64,000 bases of DNA from Plutella xylostella (GCF_932276165.1 NC_064010.1:2542001-2606000), one strand, 5' to 3'; positions 32,101 through 42,660 are shown, numbered from the stretch's first letter. Notes: generated by a model not told the origin, from the sequence alone. A program made the numbers and translations.

Positions 32101-32601
32101 TAAACCCTCTAGAATTAGACACAGGAACTCTAAGTACGTACGCTCGCTGGCTCTAACCGGAAAAAACTAGATAAAAGCCGATGGAAAAGGCTGTATTTGT
32201 TTGTCTCCAAAAAGGCTTTGGTGTTTTTCCACGCTCGTCCAAGAAAATGCTTCTAAAAAGGTGTTTTTTTGTTGTTGAAGAAATGTGTGTAGTTTATTGG
32301 TACGGGTATTCATAGTTTGTATTGGAGCTTTCGGCTACTGGGTATAGCAATATACAGGGTGTTGCAACACCCTGTATAAGGTGTTGCAAAACTGGTTTCA
32401 CGAATTTTCGAAAGTCGTAAAACATAATCTAATTACAATGTCCCTCTTAATCACCCTCTTGTTTTTTCAAATAAAAAAACCGTTTGGGTTAGTAGGTAGG
32501 TATATTTATCTGCGTGATGGGCAATAGTCCAAGTTCAATTGGAATATTAGTCGAAAAGCGGAGAGCATGTATTAGTAGAATGCACCTAGAAATAAAACCT
32601 A
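32101..32601. other. No gene recognised; perfect palindrome inside
   Basis: Unrecognised apart from the palindrome at 32,353-32,376 and trailing 'gtgttgcaaaactggtttca' like the interior of the tacagggtgttgc MITEs. Confidence 0.4.
32353..32376. repeat. Perfect 24-bp palindrome of MITE termini
   Basis: Two copies of TACAGGGTGTTG lie head to head, mirror-perfect, with no interior. This is the terminus of the 18,838 and 41,626 family, so it looks like an element reduced to its two ends. Confidence 0.8.
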
Positions 32602-32735
32602 GGTAGATAGAATATTCTTTATTTTTGTACACAAGAACATAATTTATAAAGCTTATATACAAACACATAAATACAAAAAAGGCGGTCTTATCACTAAAAG
32701 CGATTTTTTCAAGACAACCTTTAGGTAGGTACGGT
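32602..32735 (-). mobile_element. LINE 3' end
   Basis: 'gatagaatattctttatttt', 'aaaaaaggcggtcttatcac' and 'taaaagcgattttttcaaga'. Plus-strand equivalent at 60,826-60,950. Confidence 0.7.
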
Positions 32736-34162
32736 TGGACTCATTTTGGCTTGAATAATGAATCGGGGACTTACCTCACTCGGTGCCTGTTACCTCCACT
32801 GAGTGCCCGAGGGACCAATCCTGGACTCAAACATACTCTGAAAGGCAAACAGATACTATAATTTGGTAGTCGTCAAAATATTACTAAACTCCAGGGGATG
32901 GCAGTTAGTAAAGCTCACTAGATTTTCTTAGCTTGTCCATAACAGGGTTTTACGGGGAAATAAGTATTTTTTTTATATAAAAAATCGGCTTAAATCATTA
33001 AAATATACACGGAACGTTACAGTAACAGTAAAGCTGAAGATATTAAGCTATTTTTATCCCGAATTCTCACGGGAAAGCCTTTTAAAGTAATGCTCGAAGT
33101 AAAAGCAAGTATTTTCATGAATATATTTATTTTCGGTTCGAACTCGAATGAAATCACTCTCTATGTAGGTATGTTATAATAATTATGATATTATTATGTT
33201 CCTAGTTCCTTCCATATTCTAGGTCTAGCTCTCAGTACATTCGCCGCTGCAAATTACTGGCAGCGCGTTCAATTTCTATCAAAAGCGAATATTACATGTG
33301 TTCTTACACGAAGTCTAGCTCTGGTGCATGCACTAGTGCTTGTCGGAAGCACTAAATATGTTTCGTCTGAGGTTTTTGCTTTTGCAGACCTAATCGGAAC
33401 GGGGAAATATATCGTTATAACTTGGTATTTATGTTTGAAAATGAAATGAAAAATTAAAAATGAAAAAATAATTATTTTAACCAACTTAACATAGACACCT
33501 TAATAAAAGAAATAACATTTAAATGGTTACATGACATCCATGGTAGGTGTGAACCTGTGTTATGGTCGCCAGTTTCAGTTTATGTTTACTAAGTAGTATA
33601 AAGTAGCTGTTTTCTCAAATCAATGTAAATCAATTTAAATTGAAAATTCTCTGTGTGACGCGTACATTCATCAGCTCACGTAAAGTACACTGATAATCCA
33701 CCTGTATAACGATAATTTGTAATGGTCAATGATAAAATGTAACTTTGTGACGGTCACGTTTATTAGCCCCAAACCATACGCGGTCCATATTAAGTATTCC
33801 CGACGACAACCATCAGTGAATGGGCTGCACGCTGCCGCTCCAGAGTGTTTCATTGAGTCCTCGTGTAGATAACTCGATCAGCTGTTCCTTCCATTAGGTC
33901 CAGGGCCCGGCGCCCACAGGGCAGCGTCTTGGGACCGCGACTTTAGGTTCTATACCTAATTTGATGAAGTGAAATTAGATAGCCTAACGTATAGGTAAAA
34001 GGCAGAGAGGAAGATTATAATAATGTTAATTTGTGCCCAGCATACCTAGCATGGGGCGCAAGACGCGCACGACAAGACATGGCAAAAGTTTTACGTCACG
34101 CCCGTAAGCGCACGCTATGCAAGATTTAACTTACCTATATCACTCCTTTCGGCGGATAAAGA
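32736..34162. other. No gene recognised
   Basis: 33,045-33,105 holds a degraded Helitron-like core ('atttttatcccgaattctca'). Short frames at 33,269-33,484 and 33,671-33,853 show no recognisable domain. The rest is AT-rich. Confidence 0.4.
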
Positions 34163-34332
34163 TAACAAAACATTTATTTGACACAATGACAATAAAAAAA
34201 TATACAGTAAAATATAAATACAGGACAAAGAATAACATAAAAGGTTGCGCAGCGTCAAAAAGGCACTAGCCCAGCATGTGCTGCAGACAATAAGGTCACA
34301 GTGCTGCTTTTTAGCTGGCCCTTTTCAGGTGA
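34163..34332 (-). mobile_element. LINE 3' end
   Basis: Shares 'aaaaaggcactagcccagca' and 'gacaataaggtcaca' with 1,648-1,790, and starts 'acatttatttgacac'. Confidence 0.6.
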
Positions 34333-34404
34333 CCTCAGTTACGAACACGATGTAAGTTAAACATAACCTACCTTTAATATTATTAATGTGTTCCAGTTGA
34401 AATA

Positions 34405-34592
34405 AATAAAAATTAAAAATTAAGTTTTTGAGTATCTGTGTGAGTGTTACTTCTTCACGTCAAAACGGCTGAACCGATTGTAATTAAATTTGGCATGCAG
34501 TTAGCTGACACCGTGGATTAACACATATGCTAATTTTATCGCGGAATTCCCACGGGAATTTTTTTTAGAAGCGGAACTCGCGGGGAAAGCTA
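34405..34592 (+). mobile_element. Helitron-like element, diverged subfamily
   Basis: 'cacgtcaaaacggctgaacc', 'gattaacacatatgctaatt' and 'cgcggaattcccacgggaat', then a decayed hairpin and end (AGCTAT). The duplication start at 34,498 falls inside it. Only its right half is present in copy B. Confidence 0.65.
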
Positions 34593-35698
34593 TTTTGGAA
34601 TATTGTGTAGAATTGCCCCAATTGCAGAGTTATTTGATTCGTATCGGCAATACTAAAGTTGAACTATCCCGGATAGCTCAACACTTCAGGATTCATATCG
34701 AAACGTCACTCATAGTCATCCCATAACCTCCTCTCTTTAGTTCGTTTATACCGTCCACCACGCAGGCTAAATTAAACCCTACAGCATCAGCTATAAGGGC
34801 GATTCAGCTGAGTTGTTTAGAGAGAATTTGAGACAAAGTTACGCGTGTGTGTGAATGTTCAGAAATTAATAACGCGATTGTTTATAGTGGCTCCACACTG
34901 CCCTTGTTTTGACAATGATTTTCGGATTCAAAATGTATTGGAAGTGTCACTAATGACTACGTAATTGTTGTTTCGTTTTGACTTCGCGATAGGGCATCTT
35001 CTGCTGCTTAAACATCGAGTATTTACTTTGGTATTGCCTAGTTACATACGCGGTTTCTGAATGGTATAATTAATAATGACCTTTTGAACGAATGGGTACA
35101 CCAGTACGTAAGTATTTTTTTTATAACAATTGTTAAATATTATATAAGACTGAAGGTAAGTAGATTATAAATGTTTTGGAAATTTATCTACCTACTTACT
35201 TAGTTTTCAAGAAAATGTTTCTATGCCCTAAAGGGAGCTATGTTAAGGAAACTTACCTTTATACACATAGATTTAGCACCTACATAGTTGCAGCAGATTA
35301 CAAATGAATATGAATACAACTGGGTATTTAGAAAAAATCGCAAATAGTCGATTACGAAATCAGGAAAATCCTGACCAAAATTGATACCAATTTACTTGGC
35401 ATTACCCCATTGGCATTAGTAGAAGTAGGTAGTATTAGTGCTAGTAGCTAGTTAACATGTCGTGTTTTGTGGATACAGCATAGCATACTGGGTCAATACG
35501 GGCCTCAAAATAAGGACGTACATAGACAGTTTCCGCTCGGAAACGATACGAGTCCACACTCCACAGAATCGACACGACAATCGTTGGAATCATGGAATCG
35601 ACAATTGACAGTTTGGAGAGCCGCTGGGCTGTCAGATTCCTCGCGACGAATGATTCTATTCTTAGATAAACGATATACGAACAAGATGGTATGTTCAC
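34593..35698. other. No gene recognised
   Basis: AT-rich. Overlapping short frames at 35,441-35,760 on both strands have no recognisable protein character and partly overlap the SINE that follows. Confidence 0.4.
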
Positions 35699-35946
35699 GA
35701 AGCGTCCGTAGTCGAGCGGGCTTCAGTGATCGTAACTGATCACTGAGGTTAAGCAACAACTGACACGGTCAGCCCTTGGATGGGTGACCGATTTCAAGTG
35801 GTTCTTTTCTGGACGCTTCCGTGCTTCGGACGGCACGTTAAGCCGTGGGTCCCGGTTGCTGCTTCGGCAGCAGTCGTTAAGCCTAGTCAGAGGCCTTCGG
35901 GCGGCTTGAAAACATCTGACAGTCGGGTTGCCCACTTACCCGACAA
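35699..35946 (+). mobile_element. 5S-rRNA-derived SINE, full length
   Basis: The head (35,699-35,810) aligns along its length with 5S rRNA: 'actgatcactgaggttaagc' with the 5S GATCACCGAAGTTAAGC region, and 'cttggatgggtgaccg' identical to the 5S internal promoter C-box region. The tail contains the stem 'ttgctgcttcggcagcag' and 'acatctgacagtcgggttgc'. 5S-headed elements form the SINE3 class. The head is too altered to be a 5S gene. Confidence 0.8.
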
Positions 35947-36086
35947 CTTGCATTGTACTCATTCAAAAACGGCGATACGGCTCGCGACCTATCACGTGAG
36001 TACAATGCACAGCGAAAAGCGGGTGACTCGCTTGCGAGTCACCTCTGACTACCCCTTCGGGGATTACAGTCGTGAGCATATGTATG
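35947..36086 (+). mobile_element. LINE 3'-region fragment with hairpin
   Basis: 'cattgtactcattcaaaaac', 'cagcgaaaagcgggtgact', the perfect stem-loop 'gtgactcgcttgcgagtcac' and 'cggggattacagtcgtgag'. Colinear with 8,265-8,440 and 23,931-24,120. Confidence 0.6.
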
Positions 36087-36106
36087 TATGGTATGTTCAC
36101 ATACGA

Positions 36107-36295
36107 AAACAAAGCAAAAAAGTTTCCGCATTTTGTTTATTGTCAAACCGTTTTAAGTTCATCCTAATGGCAACCAATTCATTAAGTCACAGATCTTCTG
36201 ACCGAACTCAAAATAGGAGCTCTGTGTTAGAAGTGGGCTGTTATTTGTTGAGACGATTCTTTTGCACTGACAATCCATCTAGTTCATATTAAAAT
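36107..36295 (+). repeat. Dispersed repeat of unknown class
   Basis: 'ccgcattttgtttattgtca', 'agaagtgggctgttatttgt' and 'cttttgcactgacaatccat'. Third location of the 19,330 and 22,690 family. An open frame of 170 codons spans it together with the 5S SINE and is not a gene. Confidence 0.5.
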
Positions 36296-36483
36296 ATCGT
36301 TGTAAAAGACCTCTTTTCGAATACGTAAAAAACTTAGTCAAGTTTTCCAACTTTTAGTTTTATTGAAGTCGACGTCGATTGATGGCTGTCTGATATGCAT
36401 GTGGTGACATTGTAGCTGCTTCGAGCCTGGCACCGCCGGCATATTTAGAGCTTGTCCTTAACCAAACAGAAACTATATACTTT

Positions 36484-36605
36484 GAGCCTGTTTCACAATG
36501 TCTGGATAATGGCTACCTGTGATAAAAGACATGCTGTCAATGTCTAAAACATAGTTACCCAGAGTGACAGCATTTATGTTATCCCGCAGGTTGCCATTAT
36601 CCTGA
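36484..36605. mobile_element. Foldback MITE, diverged
   Basis: 'cctgtttcacaatgtctgga' at the left and 'tgccattatcctgatatt' at the right with 'catgctgtcaatgtctaaaa' inside. A decayed relative of 19,189 and 29,223. Copy B has it at 49,307-49,428. Confidence 0.65.
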
Positions 36606-36772
36606 TATTATAAATCAGTGTCTTAACAACTTATTTAAAAAAACAGCGTTTAAACTACCTACTACACATTTATTTTTGTCTACACATTAATTAAAGTCTT
36701 CGTGAATGACCAAAAAAACAAAGTTTCACCAGTGTTAAAAAATTAAATTGACATACGTATTTATATATTTAT

Positions 36773-36856
36773 TATTAAGTCCACCCTTTGTACACTTATT
36801 TTTATATTTGTGCAATAAAGGATTAAATAAATAAATAAATAAATAAATAACGCGTT
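36773..36856 (+). mobile_element. LINE 3' end present only in copy A
   Basis: 'ttaagtccaccctttgtaca', 'ttatatttgtgcaataaagg' and an (AAAT)n tail, 84 bp longer than B. Copy B reads straight from 'acgtatttata' to 'acgcgtttgac'. Either it landed in A after duplication or B lost it. No clear target duplication beyond an AT-rich overlap. Confidence 0.75.
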
Positions 36857-37185
36857 TGACAGCGTACCTATGTGTCTTGACCGCGTCTTGACTCGAAAGT
36901 GGCCATGTCCAGCGCAGCATTAACAGCAACAATATGAATAGTGATAACGCATGCATTTTTTTTTGTTCTTAATATCCCTTTTCTTGGTAAAAGTCAAATG
37001 TAATGAAAACATTCGTGTATTATTATTTGTCTACGTATTGACAAAACGTCGGACCGTAAATTGATGTTAAAACTTTGGCGAATTTTCTTCGCGTTTTTGG
37101 ACGATGTTCTTCGCATTGATTTCTGGTTCGCGTGCTGGCTAGCCGTAGCACTGGATCAACATGAAATATGACATTTATATGAACA
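36857..37185. other. No gene recognised
   Basis: Nothing recognisable. Confidence 0.4.
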
Positions 37186-37385
37186 CTAGCTACTCCCGCG
37201 AGCTTCGTTTCGCCTTAAAAAGTTTTCCCGTGGGAATACCGCGATAAAAAGTAGCCTATGTTCTTTCTCAGGGTCTAGACTATCTGTATACCTATTAAGA
37301 TTCAAATCCGTTCAGTAGTTTTGGCGTGAAAGCGTAACAGACAGACAGACACAGTTACTTTCGCATTTATAATATAAGATAAGAT
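37186..37385 (-). mobile_element. Non-autonomous Helitron-like element
   Basis: Minus-strand copy: CTAG end at 37,186-37,189, 'cccgcgagcttcgtttcgcc' hairpin, 'ttttcccgtgggaataccgc', a (CAGA)n run, and 'tttcgcatttataatataag'. The usual 5' TCCTAACT is lost. Copy B is at 49,925-50,124. Confidence 0.75.
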
Positions 37386-37454
37386 AATAGTTGAATTTTA
37401 TGATTATTTCACCTAATCCAATACACGAGAAGAGAACAAGTCTCTTTTTAAACG

Positions 37455-37545
37455 AATAATATAGCAGCCCCGGCTCGAGATCGAATCTGGGACCCTCGGC
37501 ACAATAGTCAGGGTTAGTTACCAACCATTGCGCCATTCTATCATC
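37455..37545 (-). repeat. SINE tRNA-head fragment
   Basis: Reverse complement of a tRNA-like head: 'cagccccggctcgagatcga', 'gggaccctcggcacaatagt' and 'ccattgcgccattcta'. No SINE body is attached. Confidence 0.5.
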
Positions 37546-38736
37546 ACTCTATTATTAATTTAATAGAGGTGATGGTAAAACCTAAGTAACTCCCTACATT
37601 TTTTACATTATAATTATTTTAACAGGTAGGTATATGTCATGATTGTACACATTCACACAACCTGAGTGCGTCCATAAAAGTAAAACAACACTTCGCGTAC
37701 CAAACACATTACCCTGAAATTTTAAATAACAAAAGTTCTGAATTAAATTAGATAATTATCATACTAAGCCCGTTTTAATGAGTTGGCCTTTTCCCGCCTT
37801 TTGTCCCGACGCCATTTTGTTCAAAATTACACTTGAAGAAGTCACTTTTGACAGTTCTTCTAATCCTTTTGTTTTTTTAAACGACGACATTGATAAATGG
37901 ACGAGTGCCTTTGACAATAGATGGTTTTCGTCCAGTTTTCCCGTCTTAAATGAGTTTTTTTTTGTTTTCCCAGAAGGTCCTGAAATTGGATTTTAAAGTG
38001 TCCCGTGTATTGGTTTTATTTCGTTTACTTACCTATTTTTTTATTAATTACTTAATAAGTTTCCTAGATATTTTTTAATAAGTAAAAACATACACACAAA
38101 AAAGTACTTACCAACTTTTGCATTAAAATAAGACTGTAAGTCTACAACTTGCAAAAACATACAATGCATACATTAAAGACAGATTTATGTGCCTGTGAAA
38201 AACCATAGACGTAGAATTATGGGCCAAACATGAACGACGAAATAAATTGCGTTCCATTTTGCATAAATGCGAGCCCGCCAAAAATCACGTTCCGTTCCAC
38301 GGCAACTATCAATAGCAATGACTGCGCGGCTATACAGCCTACTCGAGCCAGCCTATCCGGCTGTCACCGGTAATTTGGATTGATTACCTACATCGACTAT
38401 TTCACCATTTCGCCCTTTGCCTTCCATTACAATGTTCGATTGTTTATTTTGGGAACTGCAAAGTGTAGTTGGCTGTAAATGCCGACTATCTTTGCCTCGT
38501 AAGAGTAGACCTCAGAATAAGTAACGATTTAGTTTTAAAACCTCCTTTTTATACCTCCTTAGCTGGCAGATTACTAATCAGAATTCCTATTTTGGTTGCT
38601 TGGTGTGGATTGAGTATTTTGTCATTAGACGATTACAGATGATGGAGACTGCTGCTTTGAAAACACTTCAATGTTATCAGAACCTAAACTGTTGTGTAGG
38701 TACGTACATACATCAAGCAGTTATTAAGTTAGCACA
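37546..38736. other. No gene recognised
   Basis: The T9-'gttttcccag' tract at 37,955-37,974 resembles a strong 3' splice site. 'ttaacag' joined to 'gtaggtat' at about 37,617 is a weak recursive-splice-like motif. The C/D junction maps to 37,952. No coding frame with recognisable character. Confidence 0.4.
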
Positions 38737-38958
38737 TACACTCAGGAGTAACAAAAAGGTTCCACTTACAAAAACATCGAATAACCCATTTTTTTATTAA
38801 GAATTTGATAAAAATTTGTTTTGTTATTAGTTGGTAGCATTCTGATGCGCTGTTAAATGTACTTCAATATTGAAGACGGCGTCTTAGAGCTAGCCTTTTC
38901 AGTTTATGATTAATTTGGTGTTATTGTCACTAGAACTTTTTCATTGCTCGTGAGTGTA
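38737..38958 (+). mobile_element. MITE, 'gaaaaagttcca' family
   Basis: Termini 'tacactcaggagtaacaaaa' and 'tttttcattgctcgtgagtg', core 'caatattgaagacggcgtct'. Intact in A and B (51,476-51,697), truncated in C (57,690-57,835). Confidence 0.8.
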
Positions 38959-38984
38959 TGACAGATAGGTATTCAAAAATGGTA

Positions 38985-39402
38985 AGGGTCAATACAGACG
39001 AACCACAACCACACCACAACCACGCCGTGTGGTCGGGCGTATATTTTGTATTGAAAATGAATAATCCAATTCACACGTGCCACATTTTACCGTTGTCATC
39101 GACCACCTGTGTAATACGACCACATCGCAACCACATCGCAACCACATCGCAACCACACCGGCAACAACGGCAACGCCGCCACGCGTCAGTGGCACCCCGG
39201 CCACCTGCTCTCCCTATTAACTGCACATGACCACGTGGTTACCACATCGCAACGACAGCGACAACACAACCACATCGACATTTTGTCGCTGCCACAACGC
39301 AACTGCAAAAAGCCGCTGCCACACAATTCACACGTAACCACAGCTTGACCACATTATGTCGCTGCGACGTGGTGTGGTTGTGGTACGTGTGAATCGACGC
39401 TA
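38985..39402. repeat. Foldback element rich in 'accacatcgca' repeats
   Basis: Left end 'gaaccacaaccacaccac' and right end 'gtggtgtggttgtggtacg' are inverted repeats. The interior has 11-bp tandem units (accacatcgca, three clean copies at about 39,118-39,155) and many degenerate ones. Present in B (51,724-52,141), absent from C. Short frames over it are an artefact of the repeat. Confidence 0.6.
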
Positions 39403-39639
39403 AAGGTCACCAGGCACGATACGAGTGGTTGAGTTTTCCGATGACAAAAGGAAAACTACAAATAAATAAATAAAAAATGTGTAAGTATCCGAATTAAACA
39501 TGTCGGATTTACCTTTGATCAGACATTTGGGCAGTTGTTTGTGCCTTTTGTTGTGACACCTTTGTGCTCAGAAACATGGAAATTACATGTTTGAATACCT
39601 TTGAAGTAGAACTGTTCTATTATGGAGTAACACAACAAC

Positions 39640-40012
39640 TGCCTCTGTGGTCTAGTGGTAGAAGCTTCGCTTCACGACCCAGAGGTCCCGGGCTCGATTC
39701 CCGGGTGGGACCATCAATTTGTGTTTCTAAATTGTGGTTCTAAGTTTGGTTAGGACATAGAAGGCTGATCACCTGATGTCCGAAACAGTGAAACGATCCA
39801 TGCTGTCGGATGGGCATGTAAAGCAGTCGGTCCTGCGCCTAGCTCTCTCCAGTCGTGTCGGTCAATCCGTCCCATTGGGCTATGAGAGTGATGGAACAGA
39901 GAGTGCTCCTGTGTACTGCGCACACACTTGGGCACTATAATCTACTCCTGCGTAGATGGCTGATCTCAATTGAGATTGGCCGCCGTAGTCGAAATTCGGC
40001 TAGGAGGACATT
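39640..40012 (+). mobile_element. tRNA-derived SINE, type IV, full length
   Basis: 'gcctctgtggtctagtggta' head with a B box (one change, GGCTCGATTCC), body 'gctgatcacctgatgtccga', 'gcatgtaaagcagtcggtcc' and 'ctatgagagtgatggaacag', end 'ggctaggaggacatt'. Flanked by AACACAACAAC at 39,629-39,639 and 40,013-40,023. Copy C has the site unoccupied (58,061-58,071). Confidence 0.9.
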
Positions 40013-40730
40013 AACACAACAACGTTTAGTTGTATTTGTAACACAACACGTGTATAAGCTAAACACTTATAGAGAGAAATACAATTTGGTTAGCTTATAA
40101 GTAAATAGATAATAATATTAACGCTAACTTGATGTTTTTTTTTAAATGGATCAATGATATAGGACGTAATTTTATTTTGCTTAGAATGCTAGAGTCTTAC
40201 AACATGAACCTTTTAATTTCGGACTTATCTACAGGTTGTTGCAATAGTAGTGTAATAAGTAAAAAGTCACGTGACCAAGAAAATTTTCAAAAGACTCCCC
40301 GGATCACTTTTCGGTCTTTTAACAGCCTGTACGTATAGAATTTTTATTATAAATAATATAGGTACTGGCTGGAATTTTATAACTGGCGATCCCGTTGCCT
40401 AACCAATATTTTTTCACCGTTTTATAAGAATTTTAAAAATCGAATGCTGCATTCATAAGTTTTGAAACTTAAGCGAACGAATAATGCATGCAACAAAATG
40501 TTTGTTCTGAGGAATACAACTGTGACGTAAATGCCCCAGGGTCCCAGGGTACAGTAACTTTGCCAACTTCTGACATTCACTTTAAAATGTCAAAGTTAAC
40601 TGTCGAGTCAGTGTCATAAAGTGGGTGCAAACGTATAATAAATTCAACTAACTAAACAAAATTTTATTGAAAATAATATATTCACGTCTGGATAGTTCTT
40701 TTTGGTGTAAAAATTGTCAGTGCTTACGAC
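40013..40730. other. No gene recognised
   Basis: A palindromic 'tataagctaa...ttagcttata' at about 40,054-40,100 is the only structure seen. Short frames lack character. Confidence 0.4.
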
Positions 40731-40955
40731 CGACGACCGAATGGCGTAGTGGTTAGTGACCCTGACTACTGAGCCGAAGGTCCCGGGTTCGATTCCCGGC
40801 TGGGGCAGATATTTGTTTAAACACAGATATTTGTTCTCGGGTTTTGGATGTGCCCGTAAAATGGCAATATGCCCGCCCCCTATTACATTGGGACTAACAT
40901 AACAACACTGGCTGCAGCAATGCAAGGGAGTACATTAGTACAAGGCGTGAGTGTT
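40731..40955 (+). mobile_element. tRNA-derived SINE, type II, internally deleted
   Basis: Full tRNA head and 'gatgtgcccgtaaaatggca' body. Relative to copy C (58,793) it lacks 'cgaaaagtgggtg' and 'acctctgcctaccccgc'-type sequence, so 'ctggctgcagcaatgcaagg' is contracted. Confidence 0.85.
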
Positions 40956-41625
40956 TGTTATTTTCTTAAAATAAACTTTTTAAACGACTACATTACGTAA
41001 CCTCAAAATCAAACGTTAATACCACGTATCAAAGGTTTTACGGGTATTAGACATATTATTAATTATATGACAGTTGTCTTGCCTTCAACACATTTATCAA
41101 AGTTTTTCTAGTATAAGAAGGGCTCTCTAAAACAAAATTATATTTGACGCACATGACATCCACATCACATCATGACACCTCTTCTTTCACGTTTTTTTTT
41201 AAATAACTTCATTACCAACCGATCTCAGGTGTCGCTAATCCCAGTTTTATTGACACAATTTAAACGCACCTTAAGAGATACTTAAGGCAAGCTTAAGCCC
41301 AATTTAAGGTGGGGGAGCAGTAATAAAAATAAATTTGTTACCAGACATAATAGGAATCCCTTAAACTCAGAATTCAGTTCTAAGTTAGGTTTTAATTGAG
41401 TCGTCGGAGGGTTCGGGCTTGGCTTTCAGGCTTCTCTTAAAATGTGTTTACTTTTGTAAGGTATATTCAATAATTTTTATAAATTAGTGGAGTACCTAGG
41501 GGATTTTTGTAAAACCAAAAACGGTGACTCAGCTTTTCATTCCGAGCAACTTTTGTTCTAGGACTCTTAGAAATCGAAAAAATACTGCTTACTATATTTA
41601 AAAAGACACGTAACCAATAAAAAAT
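40956..41625. other. No gene recognised
   Basis: AT-rich. The repeated 'ttaag' words at 41,268-41,310 are not a clear repeat. Confidence 0.4.
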
Positions 41626-41830
41626 ACAGGGTGTTGCAAAAAGGGTATGCTAAGCCGAAAGGGACTCACGAAAAAATATAATTTCCTTTTCCATAGAAAC
41701 TTTGTTGATAACGTGACTTTTACTATGGAAAACGATTATTTTTTCACGAATTTCCAAAACTCGTAGAACAAAAGTAGTTCAGAATGACCATATTGGTCAG
41801 AATAATCATATTGGTTAATTTAATTTAAAA
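41626..41830. repeat. Half of a 'tacagggtgttgcaaaa' MITE
   Basis: Left terminus 'tacagggtgttgcaaaaagg', then an internal inverted pair 'ttttccatagaaactttg' and 'cttttactatggaaaa'. The right terminus is missing. B copy at about 54,365, C copy at about 59,724. Confidence 0.55.
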
Positions 41831-41899
41831 AATCGTAGACCAAAATAGATTTTCAAAATGACCCGTAACTCTACTTACCATTTATGCATCAGTTTGTAA

Positions 41900-41962
41900 A
41901 ATAAATAACTAATGTGTATTTATTATTTTGTCCACAGGTAAGCATCGGGCAAGTTGGTAAGC
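41900..41962 (+). promoter_or_regulatory. Candidate recursive splice site 3 (copy A)
   Basis: CTAAT branch-like element, then 'tatttattattttgtccaCA', G joined directly to GTAAGCatcg (junction 41,937|41,938). A second donor, GTAAGC, lies 19 nt downstream (41,957). The tract is less pyrimidine-rich than at 16,168. Copied to 54,676|54,677 and 60,048|60,049. Confidence 0.5.
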
Positions 41963-42201
41963 TGCTGATAGCGACGACAGTTCCTGATATTTCAGTAAAC
42001 GCGTTCTTAATAACAAACATTAACTAAAATTACCTATTTAAACTATGTTTAAGTGTGTTTAAATTATGTTTAAGTATTGTTGAAGCATTATGTGGCACTC
42101 AAGATGGCAAGTATATGATGTAAATAAGTACATATTATAGGTGCAGTGTACAGTCAACTTAAGAGACGATTATACCCCCCGAGTATTTATGGTATGGTAA
42201 A

Positions 42202-42660
42202 ACACTCGCGATAAATGAAAAAGCTCCAGTGATAGAAATACCAAATTACTGTTAAACGCAAAAGGGCGTCTGCAATATTGAAGTACATTAAACAGCGCAT
42301 CAGATTTAATCCTTACTAATATATGTAAAAAGTAACTGTGTCTGTCTCTCTGTCTGTCTGTCTGTCTGTCTGTTACTCTTTCACGCCAAAACTACTGAAC
42401 GGATTTGAATGAAATTTGGTATACATACGGTCTAGAACCTGGGAAAGAACATAGGCTACTTTTTATCCCGGAATTCACACGGGATAACTTTTTAAGGCGA
42501 AGCGAAGCGCGCGGGAACAGCTATTACCTAATAAAAACAGAAATATTTTACTCAAATTGTAAATAAGTATTTTACTTTTGAGTTTGATAAAATTGGGGTC
42601 ATTTTGGAGTCTACATTATTATGTAAGAAAGTGGAGTGGAACTTTTTCATTGGTCGTGAT
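42202..42660 (-). mobile_element. MITE, 'gaaaaagttcca' family, interrupted by a Helitron
   Basis: Left terminus 'cactcgcgataaatgaaaaa', 'gcgtctgcaatattgaagta', 'cagcgcatcag'; right side 'gtggaactttttcattggtc'. The Helitron at 42,310-42,524 splits it. B copy at 54,941-55,399. Confidence 0.7.
42310..42524 (+). mobile_element. Helitron-like element with proven unoccupied site
   Basis: TCCTTACTAATATATG start, long (GTCT)n, 'ggaattcacacgggataact', hairpin 'gcgaagcgaagcgcgcggg', end CTAT (mutated CTAG). Copy C lacks it precisely: 'cagatttaa' runs straight into 'taccaaataaaaac' at 60,993|60,994. B copy at 55,049-55,263. Confidence 0.9.

Noticed and set aside
35699..35810. Possible 5S rRNA gene
   Set aside because: Only parts of the 5S sequence are retained and it continues into a SINE tail found at several locations.
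35780..36292. 170-codon open frame, repeated identically at 48,603-49,115
   Set aside because: It runs across the 5S-derived SINE, a LINE piece and another repeat. Identity in B reflects DNA duplication, not selection.
37950..37990. Strong 3' splice-site-like T-run ending CCCAG
   Set aside because: Followed by an in-frame stop soon after and no donor nearby. Also present at the C junction simply because the segment is duplicated. Not enough for an exon call.
39118..39155. Short direct repeats that could suggest a CRISPR array
   Set aside because: Units are contiguous 11-bp tandem repeats without spacers, in a eukaryotic genome.
38990..39230. Histidine/proline-rich and valine/glycine-rich frames on opposite strands
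   Set aside because: Both come from the 'accacatcgca' tandem units of a foldback element.
39641..39712. tRNA-like sequence with good A and B boxes (also 25,576, 52,380, 56,969 and the type I/II heads)
   Set aside because: Acceptor stem ends do not pair, and each is attached to a repeated body with target duplications. These are SINE heads, not tRNA genes.
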